From assembly GCF_027923385.1 (NCBI RefSeq), contig NZ_BSEC01000001.1, forward strand, positions 124,001-188,000: 64,000 bases of DNA, given 5' to 3'. Shown in pieces: positions 28,203 to 36,392 of this stretch. The notes below the pieces were generated by a model, which worked only from the letters and a program-made list of their open reading frames with translations, did not search any database and was not told where the DNA came from. The stretch comes from Methylocystis echinoides. Its GTDB lineage: Bacteria > Pseudomonadota > Alphaproteobacteria > Rhizobiales > Beijerinckiaceae. The stretch's first letter is position 1. Every line of letters begins with the position of its first letter. The translations under genes were made by a program, and so were the position numbers.

Positions 28203-29075
28203 GTGATGATCGATCTCCATAGCCATATTCTGCCCGGAATCGACGACGGCGCCACAGACCTCGAGACGTCTCTGGCGATGGCGCGCGCCTCTGTTGCTGA
28301 GGGCGTCAGCGTGCTGGCCTGCACGCCGCATATCTTGCCGGGCCTCTTCCACAATAGCGGCCCCGATATCCGTCTCGCGGTCTCGAGCCTGCAGGACGAA
28401 CTCGACGAACGCGATATTCCGCTCAAACTCGTGACAGGCGCCGATAATCACGTCATTCCGGACTTTGTTCCGGCCTTGCGACGCGGCCATCTTCTCTCGA
28501 TCGCAGATACAAGATACGTTCTTGTCGAGCCGCCCCATCATTCGGCGCCGCCCCGTCTGGGCGATCTCCTGTTCGGGATCATGACGGCCGGTTATGTTCC
28601 GATCGTCACCCATCCGGAACGCCTGACCTGGATCGAGACGCATTATGAGCTGATGGCCGATCTCTCGAAGCGTGGCGTCTGGATGCAGATTACCGCCGGC
28701 GCCCTGACGGGCTCCTTCGGGAAGCGGGCCAAATATTGGGGCGAGCGCATGCTCTGCGAAGGCCTTGCCCACATCATCGCGACGGACACGCATGATATGG
28801 AGGGGCGGCCGCCAATCCTCTCGCAAGGCTACGCCTGCGCGGTCAAGCTTGTTGGCGAAGAAGAAGCCGAGCGCCTCGTTCACACCAGACCGCTGGCGAT
28901 ACTGGAAAACAGGCCTCCCTCAACCGAATTGTCGCCGATCGCTGGTTCAAAACAAGGAATTGAAGATAATGCTGGGCGCGGCTCATCGTCTGAATATCTG
29001 GCGCGCTCTGGCCAAGGTCGCGCTAATAGCAGCGGCCACGCTATTCTTGATTGGGTGCAACGATTATTCTCCTAG
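28203..29075 (+). CDS. CpsB/Wzb-type (PHP family) tyrosine-protein phosphatase
   Basis: This is a manganese-dependent PHP-domain phosphatase, the class (CpsB/YwqE) that dephosphorylates the tyrosine kinase controlling polysaccharide chain length. Metal-ligand motifs are DLHSHILPGIDDG at the N-terminus, LACTPHILPG (about residues 38-47), PIVTHPERLTW (about 134-144) and IIATDTHDMEGRPP (about 195-208). Translation may start at GTG 28203 or ATG 28206. The end overlaps the start of wza by about 107 bases in a different frame. The C-terminal 45 residues are low in similarity to the family and could be read-through. The gene order cpsB-wza-wzc on one strand supports its role opposite the kinase two genes downstream. 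Confidence 0.85.
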   Translation: MMIDLHSHILPGIDDGATDLETSLAMARASVAEGVSVLACTPHILPGLFHNSGPDIRLAVSSLQDELDERDIPLKLVTGADNHVIPDFVPALRRGHLLSIADTRYVLVEPPHHSAPPRLGDLLFGIMTAGYVPIVTHPERLTWIETHYELMADLSKRGVWMQITAGALTGSFGKRAKYWGERMLCEGLAHIIATDTHDMEGRPPILSQGYACAVKLVGEEEAERLVHTRPLAILENRPPSTELSPIAGSKQGIEDNAGRGSSSEYLARSGQGRANSSGHAILDWVQRLFS

Positions 29076-29748
29076 CGACAACGTTGGCGCGTCGTCGCAG
29101 GCGATCAACTCGGAGGGCGGCAAGCTCGATCAGCTGTCCCGCGCCTCGGCGCCTTATATCGCGCAATCGACGCCCGGGAGCACCGGTTACAAGATTGGCC
29201 CCCAGGACGTTCTGGAGATCAGCGTTTTCAAGGTTCCCGAACTCACCCAGAGTGTCCAGGTCGCCGACAACGGTCTCGTCAATCTGCCGCTCGTAGGCGA
29301 TATCCGGGTGGCCGGCAAAACGCCGTCCGCGGTTGAGTCCGAGCTGAGGACGAAACTGAACGGAAGCTATGTCAAGAACCCGAGCGTTCGGGTTTTCGTG
29401 AAGGAATACAATAGCGCCCGCGTCACCGTGGACGGCGCCGTCAGAAATCCCGGCGTTTGGCCGCTCAAGGGGACGCCAACGCTTCTCTCGGCGATCTCTC
29501 TCGCCGGCGGTTTGGACAAGGAAATGGCCTCCACCACGGTGGTCATCTTCAGGGCCAATCCAGACGGCACGCGGTCGGCCGCGCGGGTCGACCTCGCCGC
29601 CATTCGTGCGGGATCGGTCGTCGACCCGACGGTTGAGGCCGGCGACGTTATTGTGGTCGAAGACTCGACCTTCAAATCCGCTTATAGTGCCTTCAAATAC
29701 ATTTTGCCGCTGACAACGCTGTCTTCGCTCGCCTTCATGGCGATATAG
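28969..29748 (+). CDS. wza: Polysaccharide export outer-membrane lipoprotein (OPX family)
   Basis: The 259-residue protein carries a lipoprotein signal ending LIAAATLFLIGC with the acylated Cys at residue 30. Then come a poly_export domain (YKIGPQDVLEISVFKVPELT, about residues 74-93) and an SLBB-type domain (VTVDGAVRNPGVWPLKG, about 155-171). It forms, or helps form, the outer-membrane channel for a Wzx/Wzy-type polysaccharide. The start is set at ATG 28969 because the lipobox then lies at the right distance; a longer frame exists upstream but lies inside the phosphatase gene. It is shorter than E. coli Wza, which fits the small OPX type. It is followed 53 bases later by wzc. Confidence 0.9.
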   Translation: MLGAAHRLNIWRALAKVALIAAATLFLIGCNDYSPSDNVGASSQAINSEGGKLDQLSRASAPYIAQSTPGSTGYKIGPQDVLEISVFKVPELTQSVQVADNGLVNLPLVGDIRVAGKTPSAVESELRTKLNGSYVKNPSVRVFVKEYNSARVTVDGAVRNPGVWPLKGTPTLLSAISLAGGLDKEMASTTVVIFRANPDGTRSAARVDLAAIRAGSVVDPTVEAGDVIVVEDSTFKSAYSAFKYILPLTTLSSLAFMAI

Positions 29749-29801
29749 ATTGAGCTGCAACATGCGCCTTGGCATAAGTCCTGGATCGGACCAAGCTACC
29801 C

Positions 29802-32189
29802 ATGAATGACGCAAGCGCGGATCCCCGTCTTCCTGCGCCGATCGACGCGCAGCGCGGCGCTGTCGTTGGCGGCCGCTCGCGGCCGGGTTACGGAGAAGTT
29901 GGTTATCCCATGGCGCCGACCTATGGCGGCGACAGTGGCGGCGGCTTCGACTTCCGCGAACATCTGCGCATCGTTCTCAAGCGCAAGAAGCTGATCGCCG
30001 CCATCACGATCAGCGCCCTCGCCATCGGCTATCTGTGGTTCCTGCTGATCCCGCCAGTCTATACGGCGACCGTGCGCATTCAGGTGGACCCGGAAGCCAG
30101 GATTGTCGAAAGAGGCGACATCAACGCGGGCGACGCACGCAGCCAGGAATATATGCGCACGCAGCTGGAGCTGCTGCAAAGCGCCAACATGGCCGAACGC
30201 GTCGCCGCCATCGCCAATATGTCGGCGGCGCCCGAACCTGAAAAGCCTTCGGGCTTCTCGCTCTCCATGCTTTTCGGCGGCAAGGCCAAAAAGCCGGCGC
30301 CGAGCACGGCGCCCCGTAATGACGTCGGCGCCGGCGCAGTTATGGGCGGTCGCGCCGTCAAGCCCATCACGGGTTCGCGCCTGATCGACATCAGCTTCAC
30401 CGATCCCTCGCCGCAGCGCGCCCAGCGCGTCGCCAACGCCTTCGGCGAAGCTTTCATCAATTTCAACCTCGACAAGCGGCTGGAAAGCAACGCTTACGCC
30501 AAGACCTTCCTCGACGATCAGATCAAGCAGCTCAAGATCCGCTTGCAGGACGCCGAAAAGGCGATGATCGACTTCGCGCAAAAAGAGCAGTTGATCGCCT
30601 CGAGCGACAAGGACTCGAAGTCGTCGTCGGCTTACGACCAGGCGAGTTCCGCCCTCAACGCCGCGACGGCGGAGCGCATCAAGAACGAATTGCAGTGGAA
30701 ACAGGTCGAAGCCGCGAACGCGATCAACCTCCCACAGCTCCTGATGAATGGAACGATTTCAGGTTTGCGTGCGGCGCGCGGCACGCTCACCGCCGAATAT
30801 CAGGAAAAGTCGACGACCTACGGACCCAATTATCCGGCGATGGCGGAAATAAAAAGCAAGATCGCGGAAATCGACCGTCAGCTTGCAGCCGAAGTCAAGA
30901 CAATCAAGGCCTCCTACAAGGCGGCCTACGAAGCGTCTCTCGCCCAGGAGCAGGAACTCAAAAAGCAGGTGACGACGACGCGTAACGAAACGCTCGATAC
31001 GCAAAAGCGCAGCATTCAGTTCAACATTCTCAAGCGCGAAGTCGACACGACGCGGACCCTCTACGAAAGCCTGCTGCAACGCTTCAAGGAGGTCGACGTC
31101 GCGAGCGGCGTCGGCGTCAACAATGTGTTCGTCGTCGACAGGGCGCAATTGCCGGGTGGGCCGTCTTATCCGGTTCGATCGGGCTTCCTGCGCAACGCGC
31201 TGGTCGCCGGCCTGCTTGCAGGCGTCGGTCTGGCCTATCTCCTCGAGAAGCTGGATGATGTGGTCCACACCAGCCAGGAAGCAGAAAGCCTTTCCAGTCT
31301 CACCACGCTCGGCGTCATTCCCAAAGTCAGGAGCGTCGAGACGGAGACCGCCGACGCGCGATCCGGCCTCTCCGAAGCTTACCGATCTCTCTGCACGACA
31401 CTGCAACTGGCGACAGCGGAAGGGCTTCCAAAAGCGCTGCTCTTCACCAGCGCCATGCCGGGCGAAGGGAAATCCTTGTCCTGTCTGCTCGTCGCCAAGC
31501 AATTTTCGGCGATGGGTCTGCGCGTGCTGTTGATCGACGCCGATTTGCGGAACGCCTCGCTTCACAAGAAGCTCAATCTCGACAATAGCGTGGGCCTGAG
31601 CAATTATCTGACAAGCGGCTGTACGCCCAGCGAAGCCATCCAGAAGGTTGGCGACAAGCAGCCGATTTTCTTCATGTCGTCAGGGCCCCTGCCGCCGAAC
31701 TCCGCCGAACTCATCGGCAGCCTGCGGATGCAATATCTGATCGACGTGACGACGCGGACCTTTGACCTCGTCATTGTCGATGGACCGCCAGTGATGGGGC
31801 TCGCCGATACGCCATTGCTGACCCGCTCGGTGAAAACAACGGTTTTCATCGTCGCCGCCGGCCAGACGCGGAAGCCCGCGCTCCAGTCCGCGCTCAAACG
31901 TCTGACCCTCGCACGGACCAATATCATCGGCCTGGTTTTGACGAAGTTCGACGCCCGAATGGGACGCGAGCATGGCTACGCTTACGGCTATGGCTACGGC
32001 TATGGCTATGGCGGCGCCGGTTATGGCCAGATCCAGCACAACCCGGTCAAACAGAACGAAAACGCCGAGCCGGACGAGTTGGCGGCGAGCGATGCGACCG
32101 CTGTGATCGACGAGACGACGGCGACCGAGCCAAAAAAACGGCCGCCGCGCTGGGTGAAAAAAATAACCCGCTCGTTCAGATCTTCGTGA
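29802..32189 (+). CDS. wzc: Polysaccharide co-polymerase with bacterial tyrosine kinase domain (Wzc/ExoP-like)
   Basis: The 795-residue inner-membrane protein sets chain length and helps export. There is an N-terminal Wzz domain with a first membrane segment near residues 66-87. A long coiled-coil periplasmic region follows, then a second membrane segment near 468-482 (FLRNALVAGLLAGVGLAYLL). The C-terminal kinase domain has Walker A SAMPGEGKSLSCL (about 547-559), A' VLLIDADLRNASL (about 576-588) and B LVIVDGPPVMGLAD (about 656-669). A tail rich in Tyr-Gly pairs (residues about 726-742, seven tyrosines) is the expected autophosphorylation cluster. It is encoded by TATGGC-type hexamer repeats. 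The CpsB-like phosphatase two genes upstream is the likely partner. Confidence 0.93.
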   Translation: MNDASADPRLPAPIDAQRGAVVGGRSRPGYGEVGYPMAPTYGGDSGGGFDFREHLRIVLKRKKLIAAITISALAIGYLWFLLIPPVYTATVRIQVDPEARIVERGDINAGDARSQEYMRTQLELLQSANMAERVAAIANMSAAPEPEKPSGFSLSMLFGGKAKKPAPSTAPRNDVGAGAVMGGRAVKPITGSRLIDISFTDPSPQRAQRVANAFGEAFINFNLDKRLESNAYAKTFLDDQIKQLKIRLQDAEKAMIDFAQKEQLIASSDKDSKSSSAYDQASSALNAATAERIKNELQWKQVEAANAINLPQLLMNGTISGLRAARGTLTAEYQEKSTTYGPNYPAMAEIKSKIAEIDRQLAAEVKTIKASYKAAYEASLAQEQELKKQVTTTRNETLDTQKRSIQFNILKREVDTTRTLYESLLQRFKEVDVASGVGVNNVFVVDRAQLPGGPSYPVRSGFLRNALVAGLLAGVGLAYLLEKLDDVVHTSQEAESLSSLTTLGVIPKVRSVETETADARSGLSEAYRSLCTTLQLATAEGLPKALLFTSAMPGEGKSLSCLLVAKQFSAMGLRVLLIDADLRNASLHKKLNLDNSVGLSNYLTSGCTPSEAIQKVGDKQPIFFMSSGPLPPNSAELIGSLRMQYLIDVTTRTFDLVIVDGPPVMGLADTPLLTRSVKTTVFIVAAGQTRKPALQSALKRLTLARTNIIGLVLTKFDARMGREHGYAYGYGYGYGYGGAGYGQIQHNPVKQNENAEPDELAASDATAVIDETTATEPKKRPPRWVKKITRSFRSS

Positions 32190-32349
32190 AATGAAACGCC
32201 CTGGACCGTTATTCGGGCATGGGATCCTCGAGCGTCGTTTTGCGCGATTTGGAAAAGAAGATCGCCAGGATCGACCTGCGTCGGAAGCGCGTCCGCAAAG
32301 TGAAAGCGCACGGGAGATTCCTGCAAGCAACTCTGGTGGGCGCGACACA

Positions 32350-33633
32350 ATGCTGCGTATTGGGCTGATCTGCCTCTGCGCGCTTTCAGCCCTCTATCTG
32401 ATTGTGAGATACAGCATTCCGGCTGGCCTCAGCGAAACCGGGCCCGAAGCCGCCCTGTCGCTCAACGCATCCTATCCTGGCGCGGTTGTCGGCCTGGCTC
32501 AGCAGGCGATCAGCGACGAAGCAAATCGACGCGCGGTTCAGAAAGATTCTCCCGCTTCCTCGACAGCACCGGCAGATCTCGACGCGCTGAAAAAAGCGCT
32601 GCGCGCCGCGATCCTGAAAGACCCGCTCAATGCGTCCGCCTTTCAGCTTCTCGCACAGATCGCCCAGCTCGAAGGCAATGCAAAGTCTGCGCGTCAGATG
32701 ATGACCACCGCGGCGCGTTTGTCGATCGAGGACGCGACGGCGAACGCCTTCATGCTGCAACAAAGCCTGCTCGCAAACAATGTTGGCGAAGCGCTGCGCT
32801 ACGCTGACATATTGATGCGCGGCAAGACATCTCTTATCGGGCCGGTCGCTCAGCTTGTCGCGCGCATGACCGAGGTTCCGGGCGCAAAGCAGGAGCTCGT
32901 CAGGCGGCTCGGCGCCGCGCCGCCCTGGCGCGCGCAGGTTCTCGGCGCCTTCGCCTCCAGCGGCCTCACCAACCCGCAGGCGCCCCTTGGCGTGCTGCTC
33001 GCGCTGAAGGACACGCCAAACCCGCCGCGCGAGAAGGAGCTCGTCGGTTACATCAATTATCTGCTTCAGAACAAACTCTACGCCTTCGCCTATTCCAGCT
33101 GGCTGCAATTTCTGCCCAAGGACCGGCTCAGTCAGGTCGCTTATCTTTTCAACGGCTCTTTCGAGCAGCAAATGTCCGGCGTCCCCTTCGACTGGATGAT
33201 TGGCAGTGGCTCGGAGGTCATCGCCGGCGTCTATGCGCGGCCCGACAACGGCGACAAGCGCGCGCTTTTCATCAGCTTCGGGCAAATGCGCGGCGTCTTT
33301 CCAACCATTCGGCAAATGACCGTGCTGAGACCGGGCGCCTATCGCTTCACCGGGAACATCAACGGCGAAATGCTCGCCCGGCGTGGGTTGCAATGGCGCG
33401 TGACCTGCGTCGAGGGCGGCCTCGCCGGCGAAAGTCAGATGCTGCTCGGACGCTTCCCGAAATGGGCAAGCTTCCAGTTCGACATCGTCATTCCTGAAGA
33501 CAAATGCGCTGCTCAATATGTCGAATTGGTTCATATGGCGCGTAGTCCGTCCGAGCAACTCGCGACCGGTTCAGTTTGGTTCGACGATCTTGCCATCCTC
33601 CGCCGCGCGACCGGCTCCAAGGCCACGCCCTAG
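32350..33633 (+). CDS. Membrane-anchored repeat protein with C-terminal carbohydrate-binding-like domain
   Basis: I assign no firm function. From ATG 32350 the protein starts MLRIGLICLCALSALYLIV, a single N-terminal membrane anchor. An alpha-helical stretch with tetratricopeptide-like character (about residues 70-200) follows. The last 150 residues have the spacing of a jelly-roll carbohydrate-binding domain (CBM4/9-like): YLFNGSFEQQMSGVPFDWMI near the start, VLRPGAYRFTGNING in the middle and SVWFDDLAIL at the end. A reading frame 53 codons longer (from 32191, just after the wzc stop) lacks a ribosome site. The context suggests a periplasmic protein that handles the polysaccharide. Domain calls are from pattern reading only. 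Confidence 0.6.
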   Translation: MLRIGLICLCALSALYLIVRYSIPAGLSETGPEAALSLNASYPGAVVGLAQQAISDEANRRAVQKDSPASSTAPADLDALKKALRAAILKDPLNASAFQLLAQIAQLEGNAKSARQMMTTAARLSIEDATANAFMLQQSLLANNVGEALRYADILMRGKTSLIGPVAQLVARMTEVPGAKQELVRRLGAAPPWRAQVLGAFASSGLTNPQAPLGVLLALKDTPNPPREKELVGYINYLLQNKLYAFAYSSWLQFLPKDRLSQVAYLFNGSFEQQMSGVPFDWMIGSGSEVIAGVYARPDNGDKRALFISFGQMRGVFPTIRQMTVLRPGAYRFTGNINGEMLARRGLQWRVTCVEGGLAGESQMLLGRFPKWASFQFDIVIPEDKCAAQYVELVHMARSPSEQLATGSVWFDDLAILRRATGSKATP

Positions 33634-33731
33634 CGCCATAATTTTGCAACGCGCTGTTGCCTTTCAGTGACAGCCTTCCGCCCGCTGGCGATCTAACATC
33701 CCTTCGTGTCGATCGTTTCGCTGTAGCGTGG

Positions 33732-34112
33732 ATGCGGCAAATGCTTAGTAAAAATCTGATCATTGCGTTTAGCGCCGCTTTGCTGGTTCTGATCATCGTC
33801 GCGGCGCTTGGCCCGTCCAAAATGATCCCACGCACCGGCCTTGGTTGGCAATTCGATCATTTCACAGGCTATTTTGTTTTTACCTCAATGTTCTGTCACA
33901 TCTGGCGTCGCGTTTTGGCCGTCGGCGCGAGCGCGACCGGCTTCGCGATCCTGCTTGAACTCTGTCAGGGCCTCACGCCGGATCGCTTTCCGGATTTCAT
34001 GGGCGCTTTTTACAGCATCTCCGGAATTGTCACAGCTGCGCTGATGGCTGATTTCTTTGTTCGCGCGAGAAAGCACATGATCGGCTCGTCGCTGCTGCGC
34101 GCGCCCTATTGA
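33732..34112 (+). CDS. VanZ-like membrane protein
   Basis: A small membrane protein (about 126 residues from ATG 33732; ATG 33741 is an alternative) with three to four hydrophobic segments. It shows the VanZ-family pattern: a polar RTGLGWQFDHFTGYFVF near the first third, then ILLELCQGLTPDRFPDFMG with the ELCQ and DF residues seen in the family. VanZ-like proteins occur in glycan and exopolysaccharide loci but their biochemical role is unclear. It is followed by a second VanZ-like gene, so the two may work as a pair. Confidence 0.72.
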   Translation: MRQMLSKNLIIAFSAALLVLIIVAALGPSKMIPRTGLGWQFDHFTGYFVFTSMFCHIWRRVLAVGASATGFAILLELCQGLTPDRFPDFMGAFYSISGIVTAALMADFFVRARKHMIGSSLLRAPY

Positions 34113-34194
34113 TCGCCACCGTTACGTCGTCATCTGACGTGACAGGCGCTTTGCAGGCAGGTGGGCGCGGCGGCCGGCAGGATGGTTGAGAGCG

Positions 34195-34611
34195 ATGCGG
34201 AGACTGGGGCATTTATATTCGAGACGACGCGGCTGCCTGCAATTGGCGGTATGGGCCTGCGTGATGGCGATCGTCATCCTGTCGCTCGTGCCGGGCGCCG
34301 CCCGTCCGCAAACCGGCGCGCCGGGCGAACTCGAACATTTTGTCGCCTATCTCGGAACGGGCCTCTTCATCTCCGCGCGTTACCGTTCGCTGCTCGGGCG
34401 GTTGAGCTTCTGGGCGGCGGTCGTGGCCTTGAGCTTTTCGCTTGAATTCCTGCAGCAGTTCGTTCCAGGGCGTGAGCCCGATCTGCTCGACGCCTGGGCC
34501 AGCAGCTCAGGCGTGACCCTGGGCGTTTTCTGCGCGGCGCTCGCGATCGGCGCGATCCATCGCAGGGGCTCGGTTTTTTCGGCGGAAGTCGCCGTCGATC
34601 CGGCCGAGTGA
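34195..34611 (+). CDS. VanZ-like membrane protein
   Basis: A second small VanZ-family protein of 138 residues, from ATG 34195 (a TTG three codons earlier is also open). It has three to four hydrophobic segments, GELEHFVAYLGTGLFISARY (H residue typical of the family) and ALSFSLEFLQQFVPGREPDL, where LEFLQ and PGREPD match the VanZ core. It resembles the previous gene in layout but not closely in sequence, so it does not look like a recent tandem duplicate. Role unknown, probably envelope or polysaccharide related. Confidence 0.75.
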   Translation: MRRLGHLYSRRRGCLQLAVWACVMAIVILSLVPGAARPQTGAPGELEHFVAYLGTGLFISARYRSLLGRLSFWAAVVALSFSLEFLQQFVPGREPDLLDAWASSSGVTLGVFCAALAIGAIHRRGSVFSAEVAVDPAE

Positions 34612-34690
34612 ACGACCGCGTTCCAGCCTCACAAGGCGCAAGCTTGATCTGAGCTGGTCGCGGAAGGCCGGCGCGACCACGCCGCGCCTT

Positions 34691-35182
34691 TCATTCTGGC
34701 AGGCTAAATCGCGGGTCGTCGTCTTCATCAGGCGGCTCCGGTCGCCAGGCGGACTGCGCAGCCTCCAATGCTTTCAATTCAGCAAGAGGGTCGGTCTTCT
34801 CCCGGCTGGCTGTTCGCGCATCGCCTCTGAAACCGAAATCCTTCGGCTCTGCCAAGCTTTCATGCTGGGTTTGCTCTAAAGACGTCCGCGCGCCGTCGCC
34901 CATCTCCGCTTCATAGAGAGCCTGCAGCTTTTCCAGAGGATCAACGCTTTCGGGCGCGCGTGTTTCGACCGCTTCCGGGACGCTGTCTCCCGCATCGATC
35001 GCCCTGAGCAACTCCAGCGGATCCTGAGACTGCCGATCGCGTCGCAACGTTGCGCGCGCCTGGCCAAGGAAACGAAACCATTCCGGCTTGCCGTCGGGAC
35101 CCGGTTGATCCGGATCAATTCCTGCCGCTTCGCAAAGCGCGCGGGCCCTGTGCAGGATCGCATCGAGAGAGAGAGACTGCAT
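34691..35182 (-). CDS. Hypothetical soluble protein with short DPLxxLxAL repeats
   Basis: I do not recognise this 163-residue acidic protein. It starts MQSLSLDAILHRARALCEAA (ATG 35182) and has no signal peptide or membrane segment. Three spaced copies of a short motif are visible: DPLELLRAI (about residues 54-62), DPLEKLQAL and DPLAELKAL (about 130-138). Each is followed by acidic, Pro/Glu-rich linkers. It is transcribed away from the FecR-domain gene, sharing an upstream region of about 210 bases. The start could be longer, but upstream ATGs run into the promoter of the neighbour. Confidence 0.55.
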   Translation of the reverse strand: MQSLSLDAILHRARALCEAAGIDPDQPGPDGKPEWFRFLGQARATLRRDRQSQDPLELLRAIDAGDSVPEAVETRAPESVDPLEKLQALYEAEMGDGARTSLEQTQHESLAEPKDFGFRGDARTASREKTDPLAELKALEAAQSAWRPEPPDEDDDPRFSLPE

Positions 35183-35277
35183 TGCCGTCCAATTCAGTGC
35201 GGGAAAAGCGCCATGAAAACATATGGCGCGCGCATTGGCCGCGCTCAAGAGTGTCAGATCGTTGCAATAGAGCCACA

Positions 35278-35289
35278 ATTGTCGACAAT
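35278..35289. promoter_or_regulatory. 12-base perfect palindrome in a divergent promoter region
   Basis: ATTGTCGACAAT is a perfect 12-base palindrome between the two divergent genes starting at 35182 (minus) and 35394 (plus). A position between divergent starts suits an operator, but no regulator is assigned. Confidence 0.35.
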
Positions 35290-35393
35290 CGTGTTGTCCG
35301 GACGGCCCCGGCGACAGTGTGTACTTTAACAATTTGCCACATGCGCTAGGATTTGTACACGAAAGATCGACCGTGTTTATGGCGAGGCTCAAG

Positions 35394-36242
35394 ATGCGGC
35401 TTTTCATTATGCGTCAGAAAAATCAGTGGCGCGGTTTCGCGCCGGTCCGCGCTTTGGCCCATGTCGGGTTGGCGCTCAGCCTGTTGGCGTCCACGACGCC
35501 GGCCTTCGCGGGCGACGACGTCGGCGTTGCCGTCACGGTTCGCAACGAGGTGACCGGCAAACTGCAGTCGCAGACGCTCAGGATCGACAGCGGCAGCGCC
35601 GTGTTCGGCAAGGAGATCGTCAAGACCAATCCCGACTCCTCCGCGAAGATCGTGCTGAAAGACAACACCAATCTCAACGTGGGCCCGAACTCCAGCCTCA
35701 CGCTCGACAAGTTCGTGTTCAGCGGCGAAAACGATTATCAGAAGGCGGCGTTCAATCTGACGAAGGGAGCGCTCCGCTTCACCAGCGGCCAGTCCGACAA
35801 GCGCGCCTATGAGATGAAGACCCCCGTCGGCACCATCGGCGTGCGCGGAACGCAATACACTATCGCGGTTGTTGGCAATACCGTGCGGGGCTATGTCTCC
35901 GAAGGCGAGGTGACGGTCTGCAACGAGGGCGGCTGCAAGACCTTCCACGAGGGCGAAAGCTTCACAATGACGCCGAAGACCGTCGAAGCCGCGAACTGGG
36001 GCTCCGGTCTCGAAGGCACTGTGTGTCAGGGCGGCTGCGGAGAGGCGACGAGCTACTCGACGGCCATGAACACCACGACGACGGTCCCCACCATCAATGG
36101 GATCCCGCTGCCGGCCGTGCTCGCCGGACTCGGCATCGCCGGCGCCGGCGCGGCCGCAGGCGTCGCGGGCTCGAACAACGGCAGCAACGCCAGCAACGAT
36201 AACAGCGGCAGCAGCCCGCTCTTTCCGGCAAGCGACCAATAA
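35394..36242 (+). CDS. Secreted FecR-domain protein
   Basis: This is an exported protein with a FecR domain. The start is set at ATG 35394 because GAGG lies 6 bases upstream. A signal peptide follows with cleavage likely after STTPAFA (about residue 40). The core contains VVKTNPDSSAKIVLKDNTNL-like strands and the FecR hallmark EMKTPVGTIGVRGTQYTIAV (about residues 142-161). The C-terminal part has a hydrophobic Gly/Ala-rich stretch and a Ser/Asn-rich tail. FecR-domain proteins of this stand-alone type often accompany polysaccharide or envelope genes; the classical FecR is an anti-sigma regulator. No TonB receptor or sigma factor is adjacent, so the signalling role is not supported here. Confidence 0.75.
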   Translation: MRLFIMRQKNQWRGFAPVRALAHVGLALSLLASTTPAFAGDDVGVAVTVRNEVTGKLQSQTLRIDSGSAVFGKEIVKTNPDSSAKIVLKDNTNLNVGPNSSLTLDKFVFSGENDYQKAAFNLTKGALRFTSGQSDKRAYEMKTPVGTIGVRGTQYTIAVVGNTVRGYVSEGEVTVCNEGGCKTFHEGESFTMTPKTVEAANWGSGLEGTVCQGGCGEATSYSTAMNTTTTVPTINGIPLPAVLAGLGIAGAGAAAGVAGSNNGSNASNDNSGSSPLFPASDQ

Positions 36243-36392
36243 GGGCGGGGGCTGATGGACCCGCGACTGGCGGGGTCGTCGGCCAGCCGCCGCGCGTCGG
36301 TCGGTGAGATTTTTCGTCGAGCCTGATATGCGCCGTTTTCCAAAATGTGGTAAAAAAATCATTCAATTTCCCGCTTTCACGCAGACGCCAGA

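Noticed and set aside
32386..33558. Minus-strand frame opposite the repeat/CBM-like gene
   Set aside because: Low-complexity composition and no family; the plus-strand gene has an anchor and ordered domains.
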